Below are positions 16,182-24,257 of a stretch of DNA of 64,000 nt, piece after piece. The position numbers and the translations under genes were made by a program. The stretch's first letter is position 1, and every line of letters begins with the position of its first letter. The notes below the pieces were generated by a model. That model had not been told where the DNA came from and ran no database searches. It saw only the letters and a list, made by a program, of their open reading frames with translations. This DNA is from Humitalea sp050632385 (GTDB lineage Bacteria > Pseudomonadota > Alphaproteobacteria > Acetobacterales > Acetobacteraceae), in contig NZ_CP192599.1 of assembly GCF_050632385.1 (NCBI RefSeq), positions 1,364,001 to 1,428,000 of the forward strand. The letters run 5' to 3'.

Positions 16182-17612
16182 TCATAGCGGCGGGCTCAAT
16201 ACAGGGGAGCGCGCGCACACGACGATCCGCTTCGAGCCGCGGGTCATTGCCACATACAGATTCCGCGCGTTCAGGTCGTCGCCGTTCAGGAGAACGGCGA
16301 CCTCTGCTTCGAGACCCTTGAGCAACAACGTGCTCCCGACCGCGCGGCGCGGCAGCGGACGGCCCAGCAGGCGGTTCTGCTCTCGCATGTGCACCGCAGC
16401 CTCATGAAAGGTCTTTCCGCCCGAGCCCTCGCACAGATCAAGCGCCCGCAGGCAGGCTTGAAGGACCGCCGGGCGGTAGACCCTCACCCCTGCCGCCTTG
16501 TTGATTTCCACAAGGAGCGCTGCGACCCGCTTATGCGTGCGATCCCCGAGAAAGGCGAGCGCCGCCGTTTCCGTGGCCGACGCCTCCCGTCGTTCGGCGC
16601 CGCGGCTGATCGTGGCTGCCCGCCGGACCAGGTCCGCCGCACCTACGTTGGTCATCAGCTCTTCCGCAAAGCACGCGATCTTCGAAAGAGCGTCGCTGGC
16701 GTTGAGGTCGAGCCCGGCGGCGAAGGTAACAAGGTCGCGCAGATCAACCGCTTCCACGGTAACGGCACCTGGCGTTTGGCTGGCAAACCGGCGCTGGCTG
16801 GCGGGGTTCATGCTGTCCCCAATGATGAGGACAGACCCTGCGCCACCGGGGGCTGCGGCCCTGCAAGCGTCCAAACGTTTCGGATGGTCGGCGGTCGTAC
16901 CGTCAAGTGGTACCCACGTGACGTGGTCCGGGAGCGTTCTCAGGTCCAAAGGTTGACGGGCCAGGAGCTTTGCGCGGGCATCCAGAAGCCATGCCCCGAG
17001 CGGCTCGGCACCGGCATTGATCCAGCGCCAGGGACGATCAAGAGACCCCGAGAGGGGGAAATGTGAGCAGACGTGATCATTCCAATTGGCGAGCTCGTCA
17101 TCTCCAAAGCCGAAGATCGCCTGCATATCGTCGCCCATAACGCAGACGGGAAGCATCGCGGACGCGTAGTAGACGATGGCGTGCTGCCTGATCGAGCAGT
17201 CCTGGTATTCGTCAACCAGCAGACGTTCATAGCTCGCGGCAATCACATCGTCGATATGTCCGTTCTTCAGGAGATTAGCCGCAGCGACCCGAATGGCAGG
17301 GTAGCTGGGGCGGGCACCAGTCAGGATCGCCGGCTTATGCGCGGCGCGTTCGGGAAACGTCGTGATCAGCCGGATCGCCCAGCCGTCAATTGTTGAGAGC
17401 CTGTAGGAGGAGGCTTTCACCCCGGCTTTATCGAGCCGGGCACGAAGCGCGACCACACCCGCATTGGTGTGGGTCAGGATCAAGATCGGCTTCGGCCCAG
17501 TGTGGCGCGCCAGCGCCTCGGCGATGAGCTGCGTCTTCCCACATCCTGCCGGCGCGACGATCCGCCCGCGCGCGATGGTCAGAAGGTCGATGTCAGCGGC
17601 CACCATCCGCAA
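16182..17612 (-). CDS. gajB: GajB-like UvrD/Rep superfamily helicase
   Basis: 476-residue superfamily 1 helicase, close in length to GajB of the Gabija antiphage system. Visible motifs: Walker A APAGCGKT (residues 20-27), LTHTNAGV (Ia), LLVDEYQDCS (Walker B, 132-140), GDDMQAIFGF (motif III region), STLLLKGLEAEVAVLL (motif V-like) and NLYVAMTRGSKRIVV (motif VI). It lacks the large 2B domain of full UvrD. The start lies inside the last codons of the OLD-nuclease gene (20-bp overlap), so the two are coupled and presumably form one complex. In Gabija the helicase-like subunit senses DNA ends or nucleotide depletion and activates GajA (established for the Bacillus system). Confidence 0.82.
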   Translation of the reverse strand: MRMVAADIDLLTIARGRIVAPAGCGKTQLIAEALARHTGPKPILILTHTNAGVVALRARLDKAGVKASSYRLSTIDGWAIRLITTFPERAAHKPAILTGARPSYPAIRVAAANLLKNGHIDDVIAASYERLLVDEYQDCSIRQHAIVYYASAMLPVCVMGDDMQAIFGFGDDELANWNDHVCSHFPLSGSLDRPWRWINAGAEPLGAWLLDARAKLLARQPLDLRTLPDHVTWVPLDGTTADHPKRLDACRAAAPGGAGSVLIIGDSMNPASQRRFASQTPGAVTVEAVDLRDLVTFAAGLDLNASDALSKIACFAEELMTNVGAADLVRRAATISRGAERREASATETAALAFLGDRTHKRVAALLVEINKAAGVRVYRPAVLQACLRALDLCEGSGGKTFHEAAVHMREQNRLLGRPLPRRAVGSTLLLKGLEAEVAVLLNGDDLNARNLYVAMTRGSKRIVVCARSPVLSPPL

Positions 17613-19317
17613 TCCACTTGAATATGCTGTCGATGAGCTGACCGATAGCAGGGTCGGCCTGCGGTAACTCGGGTGCGATGATGTCCCGGGTCGCTTGCTC
17701 CATAAGCCCGACCGACTTGAACCACCCTTTCGACCCTTTCAGCCGCGCGGCCTTACCGAGGATGGCGCGGCTTGCCGGGGAGAGTGCTTCCGCGCACTCG
17801 GCCTTGATGGACACAAGGTTAATGGCATTCAGCGAGGCGGTTTTGATGTGCTCGTTGATGAGCGATTCTTCCTTCGCAGCGACCGCCACTTCCAGCAGCT
17901 TGGTTACCGTGGCTGACCCCACGGAGAGGAACACCTCGTCTTCGAGCGCGCGGCCCTCACGCCACCGGAACGCTGTTCCGCCGGCTGCGGTGAATTTGGC
18001 CTCCAATTCCGGCGTAGGATGCACGTCGCTGTCGCGCATCGTGGCGACGCGATAGCCGAGCGCCTGGAACGCGAGCGCCCGAGCGAAGAGTTCACTGCCT
18101 CCACCATCAACCAGGGCGCAGCCGCAAGCCGCGATCGGCGGATGACCTTGCGCCGCTCGGAACTGATCGATCCCTCGCATGAGGCCGACTTCGCTCGCGC
18201 CTTCGCACACGAACACCGTCGTTGCCAGAAGGGCATCGGGATACTTCCGGATCGTGCCCTGCACATCGCCGGCAGCTCCTACCGCGAGCGCATGGTGGAG
18301 ATCCCTCTGCTGGCGCAAGACGAAGAGCTGGTCGGCCGCCAGTTCGCGGACGGCCACGGGCGAGTGCGTGGTCATGAACACCTGAAGCGGAGCCGGCTTG
18401 TCCTTCGCGCCGAGGGCTCCGAGCAGCATGATTATCCGGTGCGGCTCCAGCCCGTGTTCGAGCTCATCTATCAGGACGATCGAAGCGTTCGCCGCGGCCT
18501 GGCGCTGAAGTCCCGCAATCAGAAGCCGCGTCGAACCGAGTCCCAGCCCCCGCAAGGGGACACCGGCCTCATCATGAAGCGAGATCGTGCTTCCGCTAAA
18601 GGAGACCGAGGCTGCATCGAGCAGGGCTTTCACTTCGGCACCGACTGGAATGCCAAGGCTCTTCGCTGTTCTCGTGACGGTGGCCAGCGCTTCGGCAAGC
18701 TGCGCGTTGGCCTGCGCACCGAACGCAGCGCGGACATCGCGGGCAGCCTTCGCCAGTTCCTTCGAGGCATCGGCGCGCTCTTCAGACAGCCTGTTTAGAA
18801 GGGAGCCGCGTCGCCACGTGAGGTTGTTGTCGTTGATCGCGCCAAGGCGCGTCGGTGATAACTGCACGCGGTCCCCCCAATTCAGAGATCGCGATTGGCC
18901 TTGCGCGGCAGCGCGCTGCGACACCAGCGACCATTGCGGCTCAAGATCGCTGTCCACAAGCAGTTGAACGGTCAGAACGGTTTCGAGACCCGCTCCCGGC
19001 TCCGGCGAAATCTCTCCCGTCGCGGCGTTGAAGCCGCCTAGATATAGTCCGTACGTCTCCATGCTTTTCAGCCCGTCGGGCAGCGCACCGAGTGTCACAC
19101 AAATACGAACGGGTTTCTCGATGTCTAAAGCTGCGAAATCGGCATCGGTCACTTGCAGGGAACGGCGTGCACCGATGCAATAGTCTATGGCGTCAAGCAC
19201 GGTCGATTTGCCGCTATCACCCGGGCCGACTAGGCAGTTGATTCCTTCGCACGGCTGCCACTTCAGGGCTTTTACGCTGCGAAAGTTTTCGATCTCAATT
19301 AATCTAATGAGGGTCAT
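17593..19317 (-). CDS. gajA: GajA-like OLD-family ATPase/TOPRIM nuclease
   Basis: 574 residues with the two-part architecture of class 2 OLD nucleases. The ABC-type ATPase has Walker A GPGDSGKST (31-39), signature-like GLGLGSTRLL (257-266), Walker B IVLIDELEHG (280-289) and the TTHSP switch (316-320). A C-terminal TOPRIM domain has VFVCEGASE (Glu372), ALVDGGGS (Asp404) and RDSD (429-431). Length and pairing with a UvrD-type helicase match GajA of Gabija. Only 12 bp separate it from the end of hsdR upstream, so it belongs to the same transcript as the restriction genes. A plain OLD/helicase pair outside the Gabija definition remains possible. Confidence 0.83.
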   Translation of the reverse strand: MTLIRLIEIENFRSVKALKWQPCEGINCLVGPGDSGKSTVLDAIDYCIGARRSLQVTDADFAALDIEKPVRICVTLGALPDGLKSMETYGLYLGGFNAATGEISPEPGAGLETVLTVQLLVDSDLEPQWSLVSQRAAAQGQSRSLNWGDRVQLSPTRLGAINDNNLTWRRGSLLNRLSEERADASKELAKAARDVRAAFGAQANAQLAEALATVTRTAKSLGIPVGAEVKALLDAASVSFSGSTISLHDEAGVPLRGLGLGSTRLLIAGLQRQAAANASIVLIDELEHGLEPHRIIMLLGALGAKDKPAPLQVFMTTHSPVAVRELAADQLFVLRQQRDLHHALAVGAAGDVQGTIRKYPDALLATTVFVCEGASEVGLMRGIDQFRAAQGHPPIAACGCALVDGGGSELFARALAFQALGYRVATMRDSDVHPTPELEAKFTAAGGTAFRWREGRALEDEVFLSVGSATVTKLLEVAVAAKEESLINEHIKTASLNAINLVSIKAECAEALSPASRAILGKAARLKGSKGWFKSVGLMEQATRDIIAPELPQADPAIGQLIDSIFKWIADGGR

Positions 19318-19329
19318 CGGCTCGTTTAC

Positions 19330-22300
19330 TTAGCTCGCCGTATCGCGCCGAAGACGTTCGTAGACGTCCTTCGCAAGATGATCCTGCGCGGCCTTTCGAA
19401 ATGCTGGGTCGCTCATCACACGACTGAATATCTCGTCGTTACCCTCCATGCGCTGGATAAAAAGATCGTCCAGGATGCGCCCAAAATAGGCGGAGAAATT
19501 CGTCAAATTATTGGCCTGAGCGGCTTCTACAATCTTTTCGTCATGTTCTGCTGTTGCGCGCACCTGGTCGAAGAACAGCTGATCAGCCTCTGTAAACGAC
19601 GTCCCAAAGCGCTCGTTCAAATTTCCGACTAGGGTGGACAATGCGACGTCCGTGTCTTTGCGCCCTGCCGTGCCAACGTCGGAGGGTCCTTTGAGGGGAT
19701 CGGCCTCGCCTACACTCAGATCGATCGCGCCCTCATTGACCTGCTGTAGCCGGAAGTATTTCAGGGCGACATCGTCATCAAGCGTGAACTTTGTCCCATC
19801 GCCGGGCAGCGGCAGCTTCGCGGCAAGGTTGCGGATGAAGGCATAGGTCTGTTCGAGCCCTTCATCGTGGTACGGCATCACCTGCGAGAGAAAGGCATAG
19901 AGGCTCCGAAACGCGCCAATCTGGCCGCGAAACTCCTCCTGTGCCGGCTCTTCCATTCCTTTGAACCGCTCAACGCAGCGATCAAGAACCGCGTTCATCA
20001 TCTTGTGGTCCTGCCCGCTATGGTCGCGCTTGCCTTTGAACCAGACTTCTGAGAATGCCCGCAAGTCGTCCGGAGTGAACACCGACGCCTGTAGCAGCTT
20101 GTGGCTCAGCCCGTTCAACTTGTGCGGATCGACGTGCTCACCGATCGGCGTCGCTTCGTAGTAGGGCTTGAAGGCTTTGTAGATATCGTCCTCTTCATTC
20201 TTGAAATCGAGCACGAACACGCGCGATTTTCCCGGCGCGGTCCGATTGAGGCGTGAGAGCGTCTGCACTGCCTGGACACCGGCAAGCCTCTTCACGACAT
20301 ACATCGTCTGAAGCAGCGGCTGATCAAATCCGGTCTGATACTTCTCTGCCACGATGAGAACGCGGTAGTCGTCGCCCGCGAAGCGCTCGGGAAGCTCACG
20401 CTCAGGCAGACCGTCATTCATGGCGACTTCGGTGTGGCTGGCGCCCGGCAGATCGTCATCCTCAACCGTGCCGGAGAAGGCCACCAGCGCGCGAATGCCT
20501 TGATAGCCCTTGTCCCGAATGTAGCGGTCGAAGGCCTTCTTATACTTCACCGCAGACAGGCGCGAGCCCGTGACCACCATCGCCTTGGCGCGCCCGCCGA
20601 GCTCATGCATCACCTTGAGCCGGAAGTGCTCGATAATGACGGTCACGACCTGCTCGATGTTGACCGGGTGCAGTTCCAGGAATTGTCCGAGCGCCTTCGC
20701 CGCCTTTTGCTTTGGCACCTCGGGGTCGGCCTCGATCTGCTTCACCAGGCCAAAGAAGCGTTTGTAGGTAACGTAGTTTTCCAGCACGTCGAGGATGAAG
20801 CCCTCCTCGATGGCCTGACGCATCGTGTACTCGTGGAAGGGCGACGCGCCGGTGGGGCCTGGCTCATCGAAGACGACTTTCGTCTTGTATTTCGGTGTCG
20901 CCGTGAAGGCGAAGAAGCTTAAGTTGGGCTGGCGCCCACGCTGCAACATCTCTTTGCGGATGCGCGCCTTCGCCTCCTCGGAAAGATCGTCATCCTCCTC
21001 CTCGCCAACCTGGCTGGCGATGGCGTCGGCGATCCCGTCCTTGTTAAGAATCCCTTTAAGCGCCGAGACCGTCTCTCCGGACTGAGAGCTATGCGCCTCG
21101 TCCACGATCACCGCGAAACGCTTATCGCGAGTCGCGATCGCGACACCCGTGCCCTTGGCCTCCAGGGTCCGAATGGCCTGGCTGATGAACGGAAATTTCT
21201 GGATCGTCGAGATGATAATCGGCGTGCCGTTGGCGAGCGCCTTGGCGAGCTGCTGCGTATCCTCCTCGATCTTCTCCACGACGCCCATCTTGTGTTCGAA
21301 CTGGTAGATCGTGTTCTGAAGCTGCTGATCGAGGACGCGCCGGTCGGTGATGACGATCACCGAATGAAAGACCTTCTGGTCCCTCTCGTCATGCAGCGAC
21401 GCAAGGCGATGCGCGAGCCAAGCGATGGTGTTGGATTTCCCTGACCCCGCCGAGTGCTGGACGAGATAATTGCGCCCCGATCCGTTTGCCCCTGCATGCG
21501 ACACGAGCTTCCGAACAGCGTCCAGCTGGTGATAGCGCGGAAAGATCATCGCCTCCTTGCGGATCGTGCGCATGCCCGTTGAGGTCGGCACCGTCCGCTC
21601 GGTGACTTCGAGGTGCATGAAGCGCTGGAGGATGTCGAGCAAGCTATCGGCGCGCAGAACCTCGTCCCACAGGTAGTGGGTCTTCCAGTTGCCCTCGACC
21701 GGTGGGTTGCCCGCTCCATTGTTGTGACCGCGGTTAAAGGGCAGGAACGTCGTCTCAGCGCCCTTCAGCTGAGTTGTCATCCAGACTTCGTCGGGATCGA
21801 CCGCAAAGTGAACGAGTGCGCACTCCTTGAAGCGAAAAAGGGGATCACGCCCGTCGCGATCTTTTTTGTATTGGGCGCAGGCATCCTCGGCGCGCTGGCC
21901 GGTGAGCGGATTTTTCAGTTCCGCCGTGACGACCGGTAAGCCGTTGACCGAAAGAACGACATCAAGAATGCAGCGGCGTTTTGAACCGTCCGGTTTCTTC
22001 AGAACGTCGGAAACGAATTCAACCTGGCGGGTGATGGTGAAGCGGTTGGCAGCGTAGCGCGCGGCAGCTTCCGGGTTCATGCCAGAGTTCGGGCGGAAGT
22101 AGGCCAGTCGTAGCTGCTTGCCGTAGCACTTGAAGCCGTGGCGCAGGACGCCAAGCGCGCCCTTCGTGGCCAATTCTTTGGTGAGGCTGTCTAGGATCGT
22201 CGCCTCTGTGCGATCCTTGAGCATCGCTTCGAGTTCCGCCCAGCGCGTTGGTTGGCTGGCGCGGATGAACGCGATCGCATCGGCGGGGAAGAGGGCCGTG

Positions 22301-22401
22301 GTAGCGTCGAAGGCCTTGGGGTCGCCCTTGTGATAGCCGCCCCCGGCAAGGAGGCCGACCTCGATGGCATTCTCAAAATCGCGTTCCGTATGTCCAGCCA
22401 T
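19330..22401 (-). CDS. hsdR: Type I restriction endonuclease subunit R
   Basis: 1,023-residue motor and nuclease subunit of a type I restriction-modification complex, which translocates DNA and cuts at a distance from the unmodified site. The N-terminal PD-(D/E)XK nuclease has Asp147 and Glu161-Leu-Lys163 (ILDVVLSV ... TAELK). The helicase part has Walker A SAGSGKS (317-323), ITDRRVLDQQ, DEAH (434-437), FAFTATP and a QTGFDQPLL/QTLSRLNR motif VI region. It starts 9 bp after the small nuclease-like gene, with a purine-rich AAGGGGGGG ribosome-binding site. Confidence 0.96.
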   Translation of the reverse strand: MAGHTERDFENAIEVGLLAGGGYHKGDPKAFDATTALFPADAIAFIRASQPTRWAELEAMLKDRTEATILDSLTKELATKGALGVLRHGFKCYGKQLRLAYFRPNSGMNPEAAARYAANRFTITRQVEFVSDVLKKPDGSKRRCILDVVLSVNGLPVVTAELKNPLTGQRAEDACAQYKKDRDGRDPLFRFKECALVHFAVDPDEVWMTTQLKGAETTFLPFNRGHNNGAGNPPVEGNWKTHYLWDEVLRADSLLDILQRFMHLEVTERTVPTSTGMRTIRKEAMIFPRYHQLDAVRKLVSHAGANGSGRNYLVQHSAGSGKSNTIAWLAHRLASLHDERDQKVFHSVIVITDRRVLDQQLQNTIYQFEHKMGVVEKIEEDTQQLAKALANGTPIIISTIQKFPFISQAIRTLEAKGTGVAIATRDKRFAVIVDEAHSSQSGETVSALKGILNKDGIADAIASQVGEEEDDDLSEEAKARIRKEMLQRGRQPNLSFFAFTATPKYKTKVVFDEPGPTGASPFHEYTMRQAIEEGFILDVLENYVTYKRFFGLVKQIEADPEVPKQKAAKALGQFLELHPVNIEQVVTVIIEHFRLKVMHELGGRAKAMVVTGSRLSAVKYKKAFDRYIRDKGYQGIRALVAFSGTVEDDDLPGASHTEVAMNDGLPERELPERFAGDDYRVLIVAEKYQTGFDQPLLQTMYVVKRLAGVQAVQTLSRLNRTAPGKSRVFVLDFKNEEDDIYKAFKPYYEATPIGEHVDPHKLNGLSHKLLQASVFTPDDLRAFSEVWFKGKRDHSGQDHKMMNAVLDRCVERFKGMEEPAQEEFRGQIGAFRSLYAFLSQVMPYHDEGLEQTYAFIRNLAAKLPLPGDGTKFTLDDDVALKYFRLQQVNEGAIDLSVGEADPLKGPSDVGTAGRKDTDVALSTLVGNLNERFGTSFTEADQLFFDQVRATAEHDEKIVEAAQANNLTNFSAYFGRILDDLFIQRMEGNDEIFSRVMSDPAFRKAAQDHLAKDVYERLRRDTAS

Positions 22402-22410
22402 TGCCCCCCC

Positions 22411-22998
22411 TTAAACTGTGTTGATGGAGCTGTTCTCCAACGTATCCAGCGTCAAGTCTTTTAAATGATCATAGTGATAATGCCGGATGGATGGGTCACG
22501 CGCTAGGTATTTGCCGGCAGCGTCAAGGTATGGCCCGGGGTTCTCATTCTCCGTAAATACAAACTTTCGGACACGAAGTGTTCGGTCATCACCAGTGTAT
22601 TGAAAAATTACGCGCCGTAGGCTCGCGCACCAGCTCAAGCCCGCCTTGAGTTGATCAATGATGGATTGCGCCTCAAGGCTCTTGGTTTTGAATTCAAAAA
22701 GGTAGGCGTTGACAGTCTTGCTTTGGCATTGAAACACGACGAAGTCGCAGCGTTTTGACCACTGTTTTCCGTTATCGTCCAGGAAGTGAAAAAGCGCCTC
22801 TTTGTGCCCGTCGAGTTTAATCGCAAACGCCTTGCCCTTGAATGGCAGCACGACCGTTCTGGTCGCCTTCTTTGTTGATCCGTCCGGGAAGTATTTCTCT
22901 TTCAGCGCAATCGCGCCCGTTGAGCCGTCGTCGATGATGTAGGCCGGCGAAATGTAGGCCCGAAGGTGGTCGAAATAGCTTGCGGCCGCGAGGGTCAT
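22411..22998 (-). CDS. Putative PD-(D/E)XK-fold protein inside the type I R-M operon
   Basis: 195 residues, family not recognised by name. Residues 85-104 read DFVVFQCQSKTVNAYLFEFK: an Asp followed 17 residues later by Glu102-Phe-Lys104 on a hydrophobic strand, then a helix with Gln116 (SIIDQLKAGLSW). That is the spacing and order of the PD-(D/E)XK nuclease core. The start overlaps the hsdS stop (ATGA), and the gene ends 9 bp before hsdR, so it is an integral member of the operon, not a stray insertion. It could be a second nuclease, an inactive structural partner, or an anti-restriction or regulatory subunit. Confidence 0.75.
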   Translation of the reverse strand: MTLAAASYFDHLRAYISPAYIIDDGSTGAIALKEKYFPDGSTKKATRTVVLPFKGKAFAIKLDGHKEALFHFLDDNGKQWSKRCDFVVFQCQSKTVNAYLFEFKTKSLEAQSIIDQLKAGLSWCASLRRVIFQYTGDDRTLRVRKFVFTENENPGPYLDAAGKYLARDPSIRHYHYDHLKDLTLDTLENSSINTV

Positions 22999-24257
22999 CG
23001 CAACCCCTCGATCTGGCCATTCACTGCGGCGGTGATAAGAGCGGTGCGATACTCAGAAAGCAGCTCGACGCTTTTCGTTACTCGCTGTTCGGCGGTTGAT
23101 GCCGCAGCGAGAGCCCCATCCAACCATGCCGTGATCTCTTTCTGCTCTTCGATTGGTGGAACAGGCATCGCCATAAGACCCAAATGATACGGTCCGAAGT
23201 GCTGAATCGTGGAGCCAGCCTTGAGCTGGTCGATTTGAGCAACGAACTGTCGAGACACAACGAAATGTCTAATGAATGGCGAGGTGCTGACCATAGGCAC
23301 TGGGTTAAGCCGTATGATCCCAGTGTAAGGAATGCATCCAACCGTTTCGCTACCGATTTCTGAGACAATGCCCGAAGTAGCGCTTGCGCTTATTAGTAGA
23401 TCGCCCTCTCGGGTCGCAAAATGCGCCCACTTTTTACTAACTAGTTCCGGATCTAGATAGTTCACACCCTCAAGTGTTGCCCAGCGCTCGCCCACCGAGG
23501 CCACACGGAGGAGGGGTACACCCTCGTCGCGGAAGTCGGCAGCCATGATGCCTGGCCCTTCTTGGTAGAAGACGGCCCGCTTGAAGGGCTTAACTTGCCA
23601 ATGCGCGGGAATCTCCCCGATCCATTCAATACCGCTGTTCTTCATCGGGACGGTGGAGTCGAGGCCTTTGGTTACGGCTTGCGAGAGTATCGCTTGGCGT
23701 CTCTCGGCAAGCTGTTGCAGCAAGACCTCCTTCTTTGCGATTAAGCCGTCGATCTGTGCTGTCTTGCCGTCGAGGAACGAGGCGATCTGCTTTTGAGTTT
23801 CAAGCGGCGGCGATGGCACGTGCAAATTCGCATACTTATCGGCGCTGAAGTTCTGGATCGTCGCTTGTATGAGGTTTGACTGGATTTCACTCCAGTAGGG
23901 AGCGCTCTGTAGATACCAGTAGAGGAACTTGGGTTCGTATCGTTCAGATGTTCTCGATCTGATAAGATATCCTGCGAAGCAAGCTGCTCCCCAAGATGCA
24001 TCATAGATGAACGCTTTGCCTACCGTCGCCCCACTCCTCGCGAGTAGAATATCGCCTACTTCAAGTTCAAACCCTGAGGCTATTTCTGGCGGGAGCGATC
24101 GAAATGTTTCGTCCCTCAACCCGCCAGTAGAGGTAATATCAGTTATCCGAATGAAGCGCGGCCAATTAGGGTCATCGAATTCTGCAGCTGCGTTCGCTCC
24201 ATATTTCAAGGGCAATTCCGAAGTAAACTTGAATCGGACGTCTGGCGCAGCAATCAT
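22995..24257 (-). CDS. hsdS: Type I restriction-modification specificity subunit S
   Basis: 420 residues with the two-half-site layout. Target recognition domain 1 spans about 1-150. The first conserved helical spacer is PLETQKQIASFLDGKTAQID...LLQQLAERRQAILSQAVTKGL. The second recognition domain spans about 210-365. The C-terminal spacer is PPIEEQKEITAWLDGALA ... LLSEYRTALITAAVNGQIE. The start overlaps the hsdM stop by four bases. The N-terminus is slightly short of the usual conserved start, which may reflect shuffling of recognition domains. The sequence recognised cannot be read from the protein. Confidence 0.94.
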   Translation of the reverse strand: MIAAPDVRFKFTSELPLKYGANAAAEFDDPNWPRFIRITDITSTGGLRDETFRSLPPEIASGFELEVGDILLARSGATVGKAFIYDASWGAACFAGYLIRSRTSERYEPKFLYWYLQSAPYWSEIQSNLIQATIQNFSADKYANLHVPSPPLETQKQIASFLDGKTAQIDGLIAKKEVLLQQLAERRQAILSQAVTKGLDSTVPMKNSGIEWIGEIPAHWQVKPFKRAVFYQEGPGIMAADFRDEGVPLLRVASVGERWATLEGVNYLDPELVSKKWAHFATREGDLLISASATSGIVSEIGSETVGCIPYTGIIRLNPVPMVSTSPFIRHFVVSRQFVAQIDQLKAGSTIQHFGPYHLGLMAMPVPPIEEQKEITAWLDGALAAASTAEQRVTKSVELLSEYRTALITAAVNGQIEGLR

